64,000 nt of DNA from Diphasiastrum complanatum (taxonomy: Eukaryota > Streptophyta > Lycopodiopsida > Lycopodiales > Lycopodiaceae), in assembly GCA_029204225.1 (NCBI GenBank), contig CM055096.1, forward strand, positions 30,039,957-30,103,956, read 5' to 3'. A program made the position numbers and the translations under genes. Positions 12,612-26,378 of the stretch are shown piece after piece (the first letter of the stretch is position 1; every line of letters begins with the position of its first letter). The notes beneath the pieces are model-generated. The model searched no databases. It was given only the letters and a program-made list of their open reading frames with translations, and had not been told where the DNA came from.

Positions 12612-13462
12612 TTACCCCTCTACATCTGAACTTCCTTTTGTGTAAGGATACTCCATAGATTTAGGGTTGGAACCTTCACATGCTTCAAATAATTTGAGCT
12701 CATCAAACTTGACATCCCTGCTTACAAGAATTTCCTGGCTTACAGGATCAAATAGCCTTACCCATGAGATTCCAATGAATAACCAACAAAAATGGTTTTT
12801 TTTTTCATCTAGCTTGGGCCTCTTTTCACTTGGTTTGTGCATATAGGCTATGCAACCAAATACCCTTATGTGAGACAGATCCGGTTTCCTACCTATCCAA
12901 ATTTCGAAAGGTGTCTTACCTTTGACAGCTGTTGTCATTGATCGATTTTGTAGATAGACTGTAGTCATTACTGCCTCAGCCCAAAAATTTATTAGCAAAT
13001 TTGTTTGCATAATGAGACACCGATCTGCATCCATAATTGTGCGGTTCTTCCACTCTGCCACTCCATTGTGTTGTGGTATATAAGGCACTGTCAATTCCCT
13101 GATGATTCCTTCTTGTTTACAGAAATCTTTGAATGAGTTGCTGGTGTATTCACCACCATTGTCAGATCGGAGTCTCTTTAGTTTTGATCATGTCTGCTTC
13201 TCAGCAAGTGCCTTAATTTCTTTGAAGGCTTGAAAAGCATCATATTTCAATTTTAAGTACACAAAGTCATGTGGCTAAAATCATATATGAAGGTCATGAA
13301 ATATCTAGAACTTGAAAGAGAGTTCATTGGTCCAGACAGGTCAGAATGTACCAATTCCAGCATCATTCTTGCTCGGGCCCCTTCACCATTGAATGGACTT
13401 CTATGGTGCTTTCCAAGTGCACAAGCTTGACAAAAATCCAAATCAGCTACTTCGATCTCCAC
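12612..13462 (-). pseudogene. Copia pre-integrase and integrase remnants
   Basis: The frame at 13253-13462 carries the end of the Gag-pre-integrase domain (FCQACALGKHHRSPF) and the integrase core start (ELVHSDLSGPM). The frame at 12612-13094 continues with TVPYIPQHNGVAEWKNRT and the C-terminal block FGCIAYMHKPSEKRPKLDEK. These are standard copia integrase signatures, with the HNGVAE block carrying the third acidic residue. The region between the frames is interrupted by stops. Confidence 0.85.
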
Positions 13463-13885
13463 TCCAGAAACTAGCTAATCTTTACACATTTTCTTTAATG
13501 TGTTCATGTTGAGATGGCCCATTCTCTTGTGCCATCTCATTTTTAGCTGAAATATCTGAGGTTACCATAATTCTGTCAGCATGTCTTGTCATTGACATTT
13601 AATATATATTTCATTCCCTCTTGGTTGTGGCTATGATCAAGTTTGATTCTCAATCTCTGATCTTACACATGTCATGTTCAAAATTGACCTGCATATATGT
13701 CTGTCATTCGTGCCATTGATAGGAGGTCTTTTCTCAATGAGAGAACATAGAGAACTTCACCAAGGACCACCTTGAGTTCCCAGGTACATAATGCATGTTC
13801 CTTCTACTTTATGCTGACTGTTATCACCCAACACAACCTTTCTTGTTGCATCACAGGGCCTGTATTCTTTCATAATCTCTCTTCT

Positions 13886-14869
13886 CTAAGTAATATGTGA
13901 TGTTGCACCAAAATCTAGAACAAGAATTGAAGATTGATTACTTGTCAAGTAGTTGACCATATCTTCCACAGGTTCCAAAGTTGAGAATGCCTTCTCCATA
14001 TCATTTTTAGAGTCATCCTGCTCAGTTGATTCAGCAAAGTTAGCATCTGCTTTCTTTGCCTGATCTGCTTTCTTCTTTTTACATTCATTTGCATAATGAC
14101 CCTCCCTTTTGCAGTAGTAGCATGTCACTATCTTTTACACGTCCTTGCTTCCGATTTGGTTTGTGTTGAGCGTCACATCTTTTTGGTCACAATCCTTGTG
14201 ATCTTGAAACTTAGCAGACCTATTCTTGTTTAAATGCCCTTTCTGTCATGCATACATGGCCTCTTCAGAGCTACTAGCTCTTTGGGTTTCTTCGTGCATC
14301 AGCTTCTCATCTGCAACAACCTTGACTGCATCTTCAAATGATGCATATGGAGTTCTCATTAATATAGTTCTGAGAGAATGGTATGCACTAGGCAGAGATT
14401 CAACAAAGAACAACAGCTATTGTACCGCAGAGACTTGATACTCATTCCTAGCTGCAACCAATTGTGCAAAATCTCCTTCATTTTGCATGCTACTTCAAGT
14501 CATCACCATCCCATTTCATACTCAATAATTGGTTGTTCAGGTACACAAGACTTGAGTACCTAACTTGTTTTCATACTCAGATTGCAATTTATCCCAGATC
14601 TCCTCGCTGGTATTGCAATGTTCTATGGTCATCAAGATTTCCTCTGATAAGGACAACGAAATCCATGATGATGCCTTGTTGTCATGTCTTCTCCATTCCA
14701 CGGTAGCTCTTGCATCTCCTACCTTAGCTATGGGATCAACACCATCCACAAGACCCCACAATCCTTCACCCTTCAGCAGCACCTTCATCTTGTGCTTCCA
14801 CAAACGATAATTGGTCCCATCAAATAAGATATTGTTCTTTTGTAGTAAGGCAGAGGCCATGTGAAACAA
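13886..14869 (-). pseudogene. Copia Gag, zinc knuckle and protease start
   Basis: The frame at 14537-14869 encodes the Gag N-terminus (FDGTNYRLWKHKMKVLL, then EEIWDKLQSEYENK). The frame at 13886-14128 has a complete CCHC knuckle, CYYCKREGHYANEC, and ends with LDFGATSHIT. The last block is the copia aspartic protease site, normally D-S-G-A; here the serine is replaced by Phe. Gag is split over frames, so no full polyprotein can be made. The changed protease residue suggests loss of function. Confidence 0.85.
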
Positions 14870-14956
14870 TCTCCCAAAGATTCCTAGCTTTGGTGACCCA
14901 GACTCTCTCTACATCAGGCTCAGGAATGTAAATTGGACATGCTAGATAGCTTGCAT

Positions 14957-14968
14957 ACTCTAATACCA
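14957..14968 (-). promoter_or_regulatory. Primer-binding site (tRNA-Met type)
   Basis: On the minus strand this reads TGGTATTAGAGT, one or two changes from the usual plant copia PBS TGGTATCAGAGC, which is complementary to initiator tRNA-Met. It lies one base inside the 5' LTR. It marks the direction of the element. Confidence 0.8.
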
Positions 14969-14969
14969 A

Positions 14970-15305
14970 TGTACACAAGATTTGTGCTACTGAAAAGAAG
15001 ACTACATAATAGATAGAACACAACTAGATAAACTTGTATTGTCTTTGTATAAGAAAAATAACAGCGTAAAACAAGCTATTCTCTTCTATCTATCTGTTCC
15101 TTTGACTGAAAATGCTAGCAATAACACTGGCATTTATATAGAATGTCTAAGGATAGACTAACTAATCTTGTAAATGCTTTTCTTCTAATATAACCCTAAT
15201 CTGTATCTTTTAAACCAATCTGGTTTTCACCTTATTGAGCATTCGATTCTCTCTTTTGTCTACATTCACAACTATCCACAACAGTTGAAGTTCACATTCT
15301 CAACA
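14970..15305 (-). repeat. 5' LTR of the 11.5-15.3 kb copia element
   Basis: This 336-bp LTR begins TGTTGAGAATGTG on the minus strand and ends CTTGTGTACA. The copy at 11531-11800 shares the same order of sequence but lacks an internal block of roughly 90 bases and has a small insertion near 11750. The TG...CA ends and the neighbouring PBS fix the boundaries. Confidence 0.85.
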
Positions 15306-17180
15306 TAATTTTGGTTAGTGCAAGGTCATATCGTTTATGCTGCTATCATGCAGCTCTTACATGAACGTACGTGCCTATGCATGTGTATGTATTCATAAGC
15401 CAATATTAATGATATTCTCAACATCTCAATAACTATCTCAGTGACTTATAGTATATCTAGTAAATTTAAATCCTGGTGATACGACACATTTTCTCTTTAT
15501 CTATGGACTCGGTAAAAACTGACTTTTGAGTGTTGATCACCTATGTCTGCAAGTAGCAATAGTTTCATGATCAAGTTCATTATCTATGTTAATGTCTTCA
15601 ACATCAGAATATGAACTTTTCATTATTTATTATCATAAGTGGGTTAGTGGACAATGTTGGTTTTTAACATAGAAACGGCAACATCCATGTTGATGACAAG
15701 ATAGAATAAAACACACGATAATCTATCACAAAGGCAATGCTCACAAACCACATGCATTCACAAGAGGAAACGGAGGAGCTCCAAATCTCTCATTTGTCAA
15801 TGTGCCGAAAGATCCTTAACGTTGATTTTGAATGACTATCTATAATCTTAGTCAATACTTAACTAGTCTTAAAGACATGTTTTTTCTATATAGAACTAAT
15901 CTCAAAGACATGTTCTCTCGACATGGTGATAGCCCAACTAATCGTTAGTCTAATGGAAATCTAGTCTCAAAACAAAAGTGCTCTTAGACGTTGGAAAAAA
16001 ACTGCTTTCTCTGCTATCAATTCAAAGGTGTGAAATAAGATCCATCTACTACCTTTAGAATTCACAACCTTTACTTTTCCAGAGAGAATTGAAATGAATG
16101 TTATGAAGAGTTTCATGATGCTTAATAGACAATCAAACCTACGAGTTGTTGAGAGAACTTAATGTCCCAATGTCCTTCTTTGTGTGCTTCTTCGCCATTG
16201 TTTAAATATGCAAATGCATGTAATATTATTTGTTGCACAGGATTGGGTGCTTTTGCTTTTTGTTTCCTATTATTATGAATCTACTCAACAACCATTCTTC
16301 TCATTTATAAAATATCCCTAAACATCTCATTGACTCTAAAATGTTGGAGATATTTATATCTATGTAGAATTGGCTATGGAGTGGTAGAGTTATTTATTCA
16401 TTCACCATTTTGTATGAGTTGCCCTCTAAATCATATTCATGCAAAATTAGAAACAATGTCTTGTATCACTGGCCACAAGAAAGTGTATACTTGTTCCTAT
16501 TATGTCCACCAATTGTCATCAAACTCCCTACTATAGTTGTAACTCAGTGCCAACCAACGTGTGCCAAATCCCATGTTTTTTTTGCAAAGTGTTAAGGAAT
16601 GCAAAGTAAAACTACAAACTATCTAAAATAATAGTGCATATATGTAGACTGTTCAAGTAGCTTATGGAAGAGTGAGTATATAGATGAATAGAAGTACTCA
16701 AAAGATAAAAGTAAATTAATAGGAGTAAGACTAACTCCATCACCAAGTTCAATGTCGGGCCTTGGCATTTTGCAAGTTTCTTACTTGCCATGATTCAACA
16801 AAAAAATAGCACATGCTTTGCTACTTTTTTGAAGTCGCTAGTTGAATGTTTGTCATTTAGAATTGTGGTTTGGTACATAATAAAAAATCTCACAATACTA
16901 AAGTAGGAAAAAATTTCAATTAAAATTGTCCAAAGATAGCACACTGGCGTGATATCTTTGAAGGTTGCAAAAAAAAAAAAAATTAGCTGATTTACTTAGC
17001 ACACCAACATGCTATGTTTGGAGGTTGCAAAAATACCTTTTCTAATTTATAATTGGAAATTTTCAGCCTATCACACCTATAATGTACCCACAAAAATACG
17101 ATGTGATACCTTCATGACAACAATGGTTTGATACCTGAATTGCCACATACAGCACAATTTGGTATTCCCATTATCATGTG
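15306..17180. other. Non-coding spacer between two copia elements
   Basis: No coding signal was found. Two related phrases containing 'gcacaccaacatgctatgtttggaggttgcaaaa'-like sequence occur about 70 bases apart near 16940-17030. The rest is unremarkable AT-rich sequence. Confidence 0.4.
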
Positions 17181-17694
17181 TGTTGGAAAATCTCCGCTTT
17201 GATAAGGGTGCAGTGGGTATCCAGACACGAATTGTTTCGTCCTCTGATACCCGCTGTTGAGATTCCCACAGAAACAAACCCAGATGGAATTTGATTCTGT
17301 CCTTGGGTCTATTGCCCTCAGTGACAAGATCTACAATCCTCCAAAGTGAGGACAAACACTGTTGACCTACGTAGAATTTACTTATGCATTCGACAAGGTA
17401 AAACCAGTGTGCCAAAAAAGATTGAAACTAGCTGATTACAAACATACAACTATCAAACAATTAAGCATTCAAGATCATGTTCAAGACAAAAAAACTCTTC
17501 TACATAAAACATCTACTGCAGGCGCTGCTGTGACAGACCACACAACGCGTCGGCACGAAAGAAATTTTGTCTTTCACGAATTAAAATTTGTCGTGCTTAC
17601 TAGCGGACTTCTTGAACCTTAGCTTGTTAGCTATATGGTGCTCAACTTATATTGGTATATTGCCAATCTACTACAATTGCATAATTAATAATCA
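17181..17694 (-). repeat. 3' LTR of the 17.2-22.6 kb copia element
   Basis: A 514-bp partner of the LTR at 22088-22616, with the same TG/CA ends. The two copies differ by scattered substitutions and a short deletion near 17515, consistent with an old insertion. Confidence 0.9.
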
Positions 17695-17935
17695 AGATCT
17701 ACATGTATGTACAGAGGAGGACACGATTAGCAAATCAGGAGATTACAAGAACGACTGATTAGGCACATCCTAACGGTATTCTGTCAGTCTCCGGAGGATG
17801 ACGTCCTTCTGGTACTTCCGTGATCTCATCTGTCCTTTCACGCGTGGAGATCCGCCGTCGCTTGGGTCTTCGTGTCTTCTTGTGCCTTTGGCTTTGTCAT
17901 TAGGTTGCCTTGGGTCCACGAACCTTTTATCTTCG

Positions 17936-17990
17936 TGTTCATGTTCGTGTTCGTGTTCATATTCATGTTCGTGTTCGTGTTCATTTGACT
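17936..17990 (+). repeat. Short TTCGTG/TTCATG hexamer repeat
   Basis: About nine consecutive hexamers, variants of TTCGTG and TTCATG, sit just inside the 3' LTR of the copia element in its non-coding tail. It is a small microsatellite. Confidence 0.85.
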
Positions 17991-19718
17991 GTCGTCTTCA
18001 TGTCTTCGGTCCTCAAAACTTTTCTGTTCGAGACCACACAGCTCCCTTGTTTCTCTTCCGCCTTGAGCTCTAAAGCTATCATAGTTTTGTGGCCAGAAAC
18101 CATTTGTTTCTTCAGCTCCCTCTCAAAGCGTGGTAGCTTTATAACTCCCAGACTCTTCCTCTGCCTATCGAACAAACCTTTGCCTAGGGCCTTGGTGAAG
18201 ATGTTTGCCACCATTTGCTTCGTGCCAATGAAGCTGGTCTTCAATTCCCTTCTAGTGACCAGGTCCCTTATCAAGTGATACTTGATTGTGACACAGCCCA
18301 TAATCCTTCGTCTGCTGAAGGTACTATAAGATTCACTTTGCAATCTTCCAGTGTGCTAAGCCTGGATTCATACTGAACACGACATAAGCAATGTCGAGGC
18401 GTGTGCTATCTGCTAGATACATCAAAGATCTGATTAGCCTCTTGTAAGACGTGTGCTGCACCATCTCTTACTTTTCTTCTATCTTCGAACAATCTTTGTT
18501 CGTCAAGACTGTCCCTGCAAGCATTGGGGTATTTGCCCCTTTGCAATCTCATCCCGAAATCATCTAGGATTTTCTGGGTGTACCTTGACTGATGAAGATA
18601 TAGGTTTCCTTCATCATAGTCACAGTCAATCTGCAAGCCTAGATAACATCTGGCTTCTACTAGTAAGTCTGTTAGAAATGTTTCGAGATCTCATTCTTCA
18701 CTCCTGCAATTAGGCCTTCGCTTCTACATAGTATCAGGGTGTCGTCCACGTACACAACAACAATGATGATCTCCCCATCTGTGATTCTCACATAAACATT
18801 GGAATCGGCTATCAATGGCTCGAATCCTAAGGATCTCATGGCTTGATCTTTCTTCTTATACCATTGTAGTGCTAATTGCTTCAGACCATAGATACTCATG
18901 TGCATTTGACATGCATAGGTAGGAAGTGATTAAGAGGTATAACCTGGAGGGTGATCCATGTAGACCTCTTCGTCTAATTCGCCATGTAGGAATGTTGTCT
19001 TCTCATCAACGATGTGAATCTTGAGGTCGTATGCAGCTGCATATGCAAATAGTAGGCATAAGGAAGCATGTTTCACCACTGGAGAGAATGTCTCAATGTA
19101 GTCAATGCCGTACTTCTGAGAAAAACCCTTTGCTACAATTCTGGCCTTGTATCTCGAAACATCTCCATTCGGTCCATACTTGAGTTTGTAAACCCATTGC
19201 ATTGCACTGTTTTTCGTTTCTCTAGCACTGGTTGCAGTGTCCATACCTCATTCTTCTTCATTGATTCAATTTCTTTGTTCATGGCTTGGATCCATTTGTC
19301 CTTCTCTAGACTGTCGATGGCTTCTTCGAATGTTTGTGGTTCACCACTAAATCCACAAAAAAATTCTTCAGATGTAGAAGTCGAGCTGTCTGGCACAAAT
19401 CTTGCTGGCGCTCTTCGCTCTCTCGTTGATCTCCTAGGAGATTCTTTTGGTACTACAATTCTCTTATCTTTGTCTCTTTGGCGAACCATCTCGGTTTACA
19501 GGAGTTCTAGTAACGGGCAAGCTTGCGAACCTTTCTTCATCTAATTCGTCGCTCAACTGATGTGGAGCTCGAACATCTTCATCTAACTGTTCAGATTCTG
19601 CTCCTTCTGTCATGGTTGGCAGGTCATAATACTGCTTTTCTAGGACTTCATAGCTAGCATAATCATTGTCGACCATTGTTCTAATCTCATCGAACTTGAT
19701 GTCTCTAATAGTGTTCAC
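17981..19718 (-). pseudogene. Copia RT and RNase H remnants
   Basis: Frames at 19133-19718 cover the linker and the RT start (PQTFEEAIDSLEKDKWIQAM). The frame at 18930-19244 has [17 protein letters not shown] and the first catalytic Asp region (HIVDEKTTFLHGEL). The frame at 18672-18905 has the IYGLKQ block and the catalytic YVDDTL. The frame at 18406-18636 covers the region after the RT core, and 17981-18343 covers the RNase H end (TKQMVANIFTKALGKG). At least four frame breaks are present. Confidence 0.88.
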
Positions 19719-19783
19719 TAAATTTGTTTCTGGCGTGTAAATCTTGTAGTATGACGAATGGTTGTCATATCCGACGAGTTATC

Positions 19784-20440
19784 CTAATTCAACCTTCTCA
19801 TGAGCTTCTTTCGAAGCTTATCAGGAATATGTGCATAAGCTGCATAGCCAAAAATCCGAACATGTGTCAAATTGAGTTTTCTACCCCACCATAGTTCGTG
19901 TGGTGTCGTGTGAGAAACACCTGATTTGCCTATCCTGTTCTGGATGTAGGTAGTTGTAGCTACTACTTTAGCCCATAACACTCTTGGTGCCTTCAAATAG
20001 GCCATCATGCACCTTGGGGCTTCCATGAGAGTCCTTTCTTTCTTTCTGCAACACCATTGTGCTACGGTGTATAGGATGTTGTCCTTCTGTGAAGAATATC
20101 TCAATCATTGCAGAAATCAATGAATCAGTTTGAGATGTACTCTCCACAATGATCTGTTCTGATCTACTTCACCTTGTTTCTTGTGCATCTTTCTGCCTAG
20201 TTCACATATTCTGTAAACTTTTCGAATGCCTATGATTTGTTGTGAATGAAGTAGACTCGGGTGAACTTACTATAGTCATCAATGAAGGTTATATAGTCGA
20301 GCCTCCTATTGAGATCACATTGAAAGGTCCACAGATGTCCGAATGTACCAGCTCCAGAATCTTTGTTGTTCTATATGAGTCTCTGGTAAATGGCGTTCAG
20401 GACATCTTTCCTCTCATGCATGTGTCACACATTGTCAAAC
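19784..20440 (-). pseudogene. Copia integrase remnants
   Basis: The frame at 19784-20104 encodes the C-terminal half of the integrase core, with PRVLWAKVVATTTYIQNR and the block FGYAAYAHIPDKLRKKL. Between 20105 and 20440 the plus-strand complement still shows the pattern of the integrase core, but it is broken by stops. The same segment is present in the fragment at 57930-58532, which helps to define the family. Confidence 0.8.
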
Positions 20441-21977
20441 TAGTTGCATTCGAGATGCTTACTCTTGTGATAGCTCCATGTTGGCTTGCTTGATACAATG
20501 TCATTGAATTCATGTGGCATAGTCACCTGTGCCATAGTGACATCTACAGAATCATGGGCTTGATGTGCTTGATCTGTTGGTAGGCATACCCTCAAATGAT
20601 ATAGGTTGCCTTTGCGTCTTCCTTGTGTGATCAACATGCTGCTGCTGGCTTCAACAACATTACATGTTTCGTCTGAAAACGTCACATGCATCCCAACATC
20701 TGCTATCTTTGCTATTGATAGCAAATCTTGTTGCAGTGTGGGCACAAAGAGAACATCTTCGAGTCGTCGGTCTCTGCCATTTGTATTGAGCCATAATGAA
20801 CCAATACCATTCACTCGATGTTTTGATCCATCTCCAAGTACTATGAATCTTGATGGATCAGTACTTAAAAAATCAGACATTTTTTGTCTTGATGTAATGA
20901 AGTGCGAAATAGCTCCTGAATCAAGGATCACATCTTGTGTGTCAGATGTGGAGGCTGCACACACGTCTGTACACAGATAGGCCATCAAATTTCCACTGTT
21001 CGACTTATCTTCGCCCATCTTCAAGCTTTCTGGCTCTTTGACGTAGGACGAACTATTATTGTTCTTCTGTTCCCCTTGAGACTACTTGTTCATCGGGTTC
21101 TGATAGCAATCCATGGCTACATGACCCTTCTTGTGGCAATGGATACACTCAATCTTCAGATTGAGCTAGCACGAGTCGACAATATGTCCTTCACATTTGC
21201 ATCTCACGCATGTTTTCTTGTCATCATTCTGTTGTTTAAGCTTTCCTTGTTCTTCCAACCGCCTTTGTTGGCTCTCTCAGATTGTTGGTCTCAATCCTGC
21301 TTTCGGTCTGACTCCCTCTTAGGCTTGAACTACTTCTTTGGCTTCTCCTTGTTGCTATACAGAGCTTGATCAGAAACATCCTTGTGATTAAGGTGCTCAC
21401 GGGCTTCGACTTCTTCTCGAATCTCGATCACTGCCTTTTCGAGTGTCATTGCTGGATCCTTTGCTAGCAATGTTCGGATTGTCTGGAAAGATCTTGGTAA
21501 AGCTCTTAATAGGTAGGTGAGCTACTTCTCTGTTGATACTGCATTTTCTGTTCCGGCATTGTGTAATGAAAGGAACAGATCCTTCATCTTTCTGATAAAA
21601 GAGGTAAGGTCTCTGCCATCCCATCGCAGATTTGTCAACTGATCTTCAAGAAGCATGATCTGGCTGCGTGATTTCGTCTGAAATCTGGTAAGCAATGTAT
21701 CTCACATCTCTCTTGCATTAGAGAGTGTCGCAAGGTCAAGCGTCAGGCTATCTTTGATGGATGATGACAACACGACTACTGCCTTGCTGTTCTTCTCTCT
21801 CCATTCTCGTAGCTCTTTGCCAATAGTTGTAGGCATCTCTTCGGTGCCGTCTACCCAGAGCCATAGCCCTTCTCCCTTCAATATGAGAGAGGTCTTTATC
21901 TTCCATGCTAGGAAGTTTGACATGGTTGAATCGAGGATTGTGCAGATCTTCGACTGTATACTGCTGATCGATGCCAT
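20440..21977 (-). pseudogene. Copia Gag, zinc knuckle, protease and pre-integrase
   Basis: Gag N-terminus is at 21702-21977 (FLAWKIKTSLILKGEGLW) and more Gag at 21397-21624. A CCHC knuckle, CIHCHKKGHVAMDC, is readable near 21100-21150. The frame at 20440-21024 holds the protease site ILDSGAISHF and the downstream FVPTLQQDLLSIAKI and pre-integrase segments. The protease Asp-Ser-Gly triad is intact here. The frames are not joined. Confidence 0.88.
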
Positions 21978-22070
21978 TGCTGTAGATTGTGTTCTTCAGC
22001 TGTTCTTTATGGTTTCTTGTTTTGAATGCTTGTCTCCTGGATCTGAGCTATATCTTGGATATGAGCTTGT

Positions 22071-22086
22071 CATGGCTCTGGTACCA
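22071..22086 (-). promoter_or_regulatory. Primer-binding site (tRNA-Met type)
   Basis: The minus strand reads TGGTACCAGAGCCATG, one base from the common copia PBS TGGTATCAGAGCCATG. It lies one base inside the LTR that starts at 22088. Confidence 0.85.
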
Positions 22087-22087
22087 C

Positions 22088-22616
22088 TGTTGGGAAATCT
22101 TCGCTCTAATAAGGGTGCAATGGGTATCTAGACACGAATTGTTTCATCCTCTGATACCCGTTATTGAGATTCTCACATAAACAAACCTAGATGAAGTTCG
22201 ATTATGTCCTCAGGTCTATTTCCCTCTGTGATAGGATCTGCAATCCTCCAAAGTGAGGACAAACACTGTTGACCTACGTAGAATTTACTTATGCATTCGA
22301 CAAGGTAAAACCAGTGTGCGGAATAAGATTGAAACCAGCTGATAACAAACATACAACTATCAGACAATTAAGCATTCGATCATGTTCAAGACAAGAAACT
22401 CTTCTGCATAAAACATCTACTGCATTATCAGAGAATTCCTTAGGCATTGTTGTGACAGACCACACAGCGCGTTGACGTGAAAGAAACTCTGTCTTTCACG
22501 AATTAAAACTTGTTGCGCTTACTAGCGGACTTCTTGAATATTAGCTTGCTGGCTATACATTGCTCAACTTACATTGGTATATTGCCAATCTACTACAACT
22601 GCATAATTAATTATCA
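22088..22616 (-). repeat. 5' LTR of the 17.2-22.6 kb copia element
   Basis: A 529-bp LTR, TGATAATTAATTATGC... to ...CCCAACA on the minus strand. It is highly similar to 17181-17694 over its whole length, including the block with GTTGACCTACGTAGAATTTA, with a few small indels. Confidence 0.9.
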
Positions 22617-24803
<2,187 letters not shown>

Positions 24804-25018
24804 AATAACCATGTGATCATCGGGTTGGATTTACACATGCAAGGTGCCAATTCTCTCTCACTTATTACTAATATAGATCTCTGATCTAACTACATGCCAA
24901 TATTTTGCAATCCTTGAACAACATCCTCATAGTTGCCTGTATCATTAGGCATTACAAGAGTTCAAAACTTGAAAAGGGCCTCCTCAACTACGTAACATAG
25001 CTCATCGGGACTAGCAAA

Positions 25019-25261
25019 TTGGTTGCATTGTCCAAACATATTGCACATGTGGAGCTAGCAAAAGGGTACAACAAGACATATTGTTTTTTAAGAAACATAG
25101 CTGTAAATAATTTGAGATCAGGCTTTGAGTCTAGGCTAGTGATTGGAGTAGCCACTGGCCCATTTTCCAAAGAGTCTGATGCTCATATTCTTGCATCAAA
25201 AATTTTAAAACCTTCACTACTCTCAAGTGAGGAAAAGGCTATCATAAAGCTTAATGAATAA
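25019..25261 (+). CDS. Short open frame of unknown nature
   Basis: An 80-codon frame, preceded by more open sequence back to about 24990, encodes a peptide with ordinary amino-acid composition (LRNIAVNNLRSGFESRLVIG). It lies between the (CT)n tract and the palindromic repeats that precede the transposase-like gene. I cannot assign it to a family. It may be a fragment of a mobile element or chance. Confidence 0.2.
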   Translation: MVALSKHIAHVELAKGYNKTYCFLRNIAVNNLRSGFESRLVIGVATGPFSKESDAHILASKILKPSLLSSEEKAIIKLNE

Positions 25262-25384
25262 AAAGTCTATTTGCATATATGTGTTTCATAGTTTGTGTTT
25301 TTTCAATTTGTTCATTATCATTAAAACTGTAAAAGTTAATTGCTAACATAGATAGATTACTCAAAAAAATCATTCAGAAGAATG

Positions 25385-25575
25385 TCACAGAGGAGCGTGA
25401 GAATGGACGCCTGCTCAAAACCCTTATTCTCATGCTCTTGTGTGATCATGTAGGAGCACAAAAATAGGGCTTCTGACCAGGTCAAAGGGTCCATTCTTGC
25501 ACTCCTCTCTGATCACGCAGGAGCACGAGAATTGGCAGTTTGACCTAGTTAGATGGTCTACTCTCGTGCTCCTTT
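25385..25575. repeat. Cluster of imperfect palindromic repeats
   Basis: A unit like TGCTCCTxTGTGATCACxxAGGAGCA, itself palindromic around TGATCA, occurs about twice in full (around 25430-25460 and 25500-25535) with half-units at both edges. The spacing is close to 85 bp. It sits about 60 bp beyond the 3' end of the transposase-like gene on its downstream side, so it may be the terminal part of that element. Confidence 0.55.
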
Positions 25576-25631
25576 GTGATCGTCTTATGAAATTTGTATC
25601 GTAAAACACGTGGCTTGGGAGTATAAGCCTC

Positions 25632-26373
25632 TCAAATAAGAGTCATCATCACCGGGAGAGTGAATGCATCATGACATGACAATTTCCTTGTAAATGTATT
25701 GAACATCTGATCTATATGATCATGCGTATGACCAACCAGAAGAAAATTGAGTTTAACCCAAAACAAGCATGCTGAGATAACCCAAAACCATCTGATTTTT
25801 ATTCTCATGAGCTGTGTTGTCCACCCACTACAAGTAAAGTACTAGAGGTAAGCACGCTGGCCACGAAGATATCACTTGGTGCTTTATCGTAATTGTTAGA
25901 TTCGGATCATTATGAACATTCGGATACATAAGATAAACTTTTGGGTGGACACATGCATTATAAATTAAACATCCAACCAAATGTATTTGAACAAATGTAT
26001 CCTCTGTGATGTCCTTTGGGGTCCTAAGAAAGTGAGGCAAATTCGTTTTCTTCTGATCCATTCCATCAATCACAAATCCCATATATTTCTCAGGAAAAGA
26101 GAAACATTTTCTTCTATAATCCATCACTTTCTTTCTTTCTTGTGCTTGTTCCTCTCTATGACTTTTCCAGCTGACTTGACATCCTCTGTGCCAGTTTTTA
26201 ATCAACATTTTCCTTCTACTCTTGAGCTCGGCACAAATGCATTGACCCATTTGAACTTTTCTTGGAATTATAACCTCGTTGAAAAATAATTTCCAGATCC
26301 TAGTGAAGTATGAGTACCTTATAAATCTCTCAGAATTAATGTTCTCCACCTCCAAAAAAATCTCGGAGTCGTC
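25632..26373 (-). pseudogene. Transposase-like gene of the DUF7869 type, decayed
   Basis: On the minus strand the reading frame gives KYMGFVIDGMDQKKTNLPHF near 26070, then HLVGCLIYN and PNVHNDPNLT. After an in-frame stop near 25833 it continues with VDNTAHENKNQMVLGYLS and ends with FLLVGHTHDHIDQMF near 25700-25740. The conserved Asp of 'DGMDQ', the 'DN...ENKN' block and the 'GHTH..IDQ.F' block are, as I recall, hallmarks of a DUF7869-like, transposase-related family of plants and animals. The acceptor-like AG at 26374 suggests an earlier exon. One stop and probable small indels make it a pseudogene. It lies head-to-head with the methyltransferase remnant. The family name is from memory; the motifs are read directly. 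Confidence 0.65.
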
Positions 26374-26378
26374 CTAAT

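Larger units (their letters stand above)
11531..15305 (-). mobile_element. Copia LTR retrotransposon, internally deleted
   Basis: The element lies on the minus strand. Related LTRs sit at 14970-15305 (5') and about 11531-11800 (3'). A primer-binding site abuts the 5' LTR and a purine tract (GGGGG on the minus strand, 11801-11805) abuts the 3' LTR. Between them, gag, zinc knuckle, protease, pre-integrase, integrase and the start of RT occur in copia order (Gag-PR-INT-RT-RH). Most of RT and RNase H is missing. It is about 3.8 kb instead of the usual 5 kb or so. No matching target-site duplication was seen. Frameshifts and stops make it non-autonomous. Confidence 0.9.
17181..22616 (-). mobile_element. 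Nearly full-length decayed copia LTR retrotransposon
   Basis: A minus-strand element of about 5.4 kb with LTRs at 22088-22616 (5') and 17181-17694 (3'). A PBS abuts the 5' LTR. Gag, zinc knuckle, protease, integrase, RT with YVDD, and RNase H are all in copia order. Each domain is split by frameshifts or stops, so it is inactive. No target-site duplication is evident at the two outer ends. Fragments of the same family appear again at 47490-47600 and 57930-58532. Confidence 0.92.
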
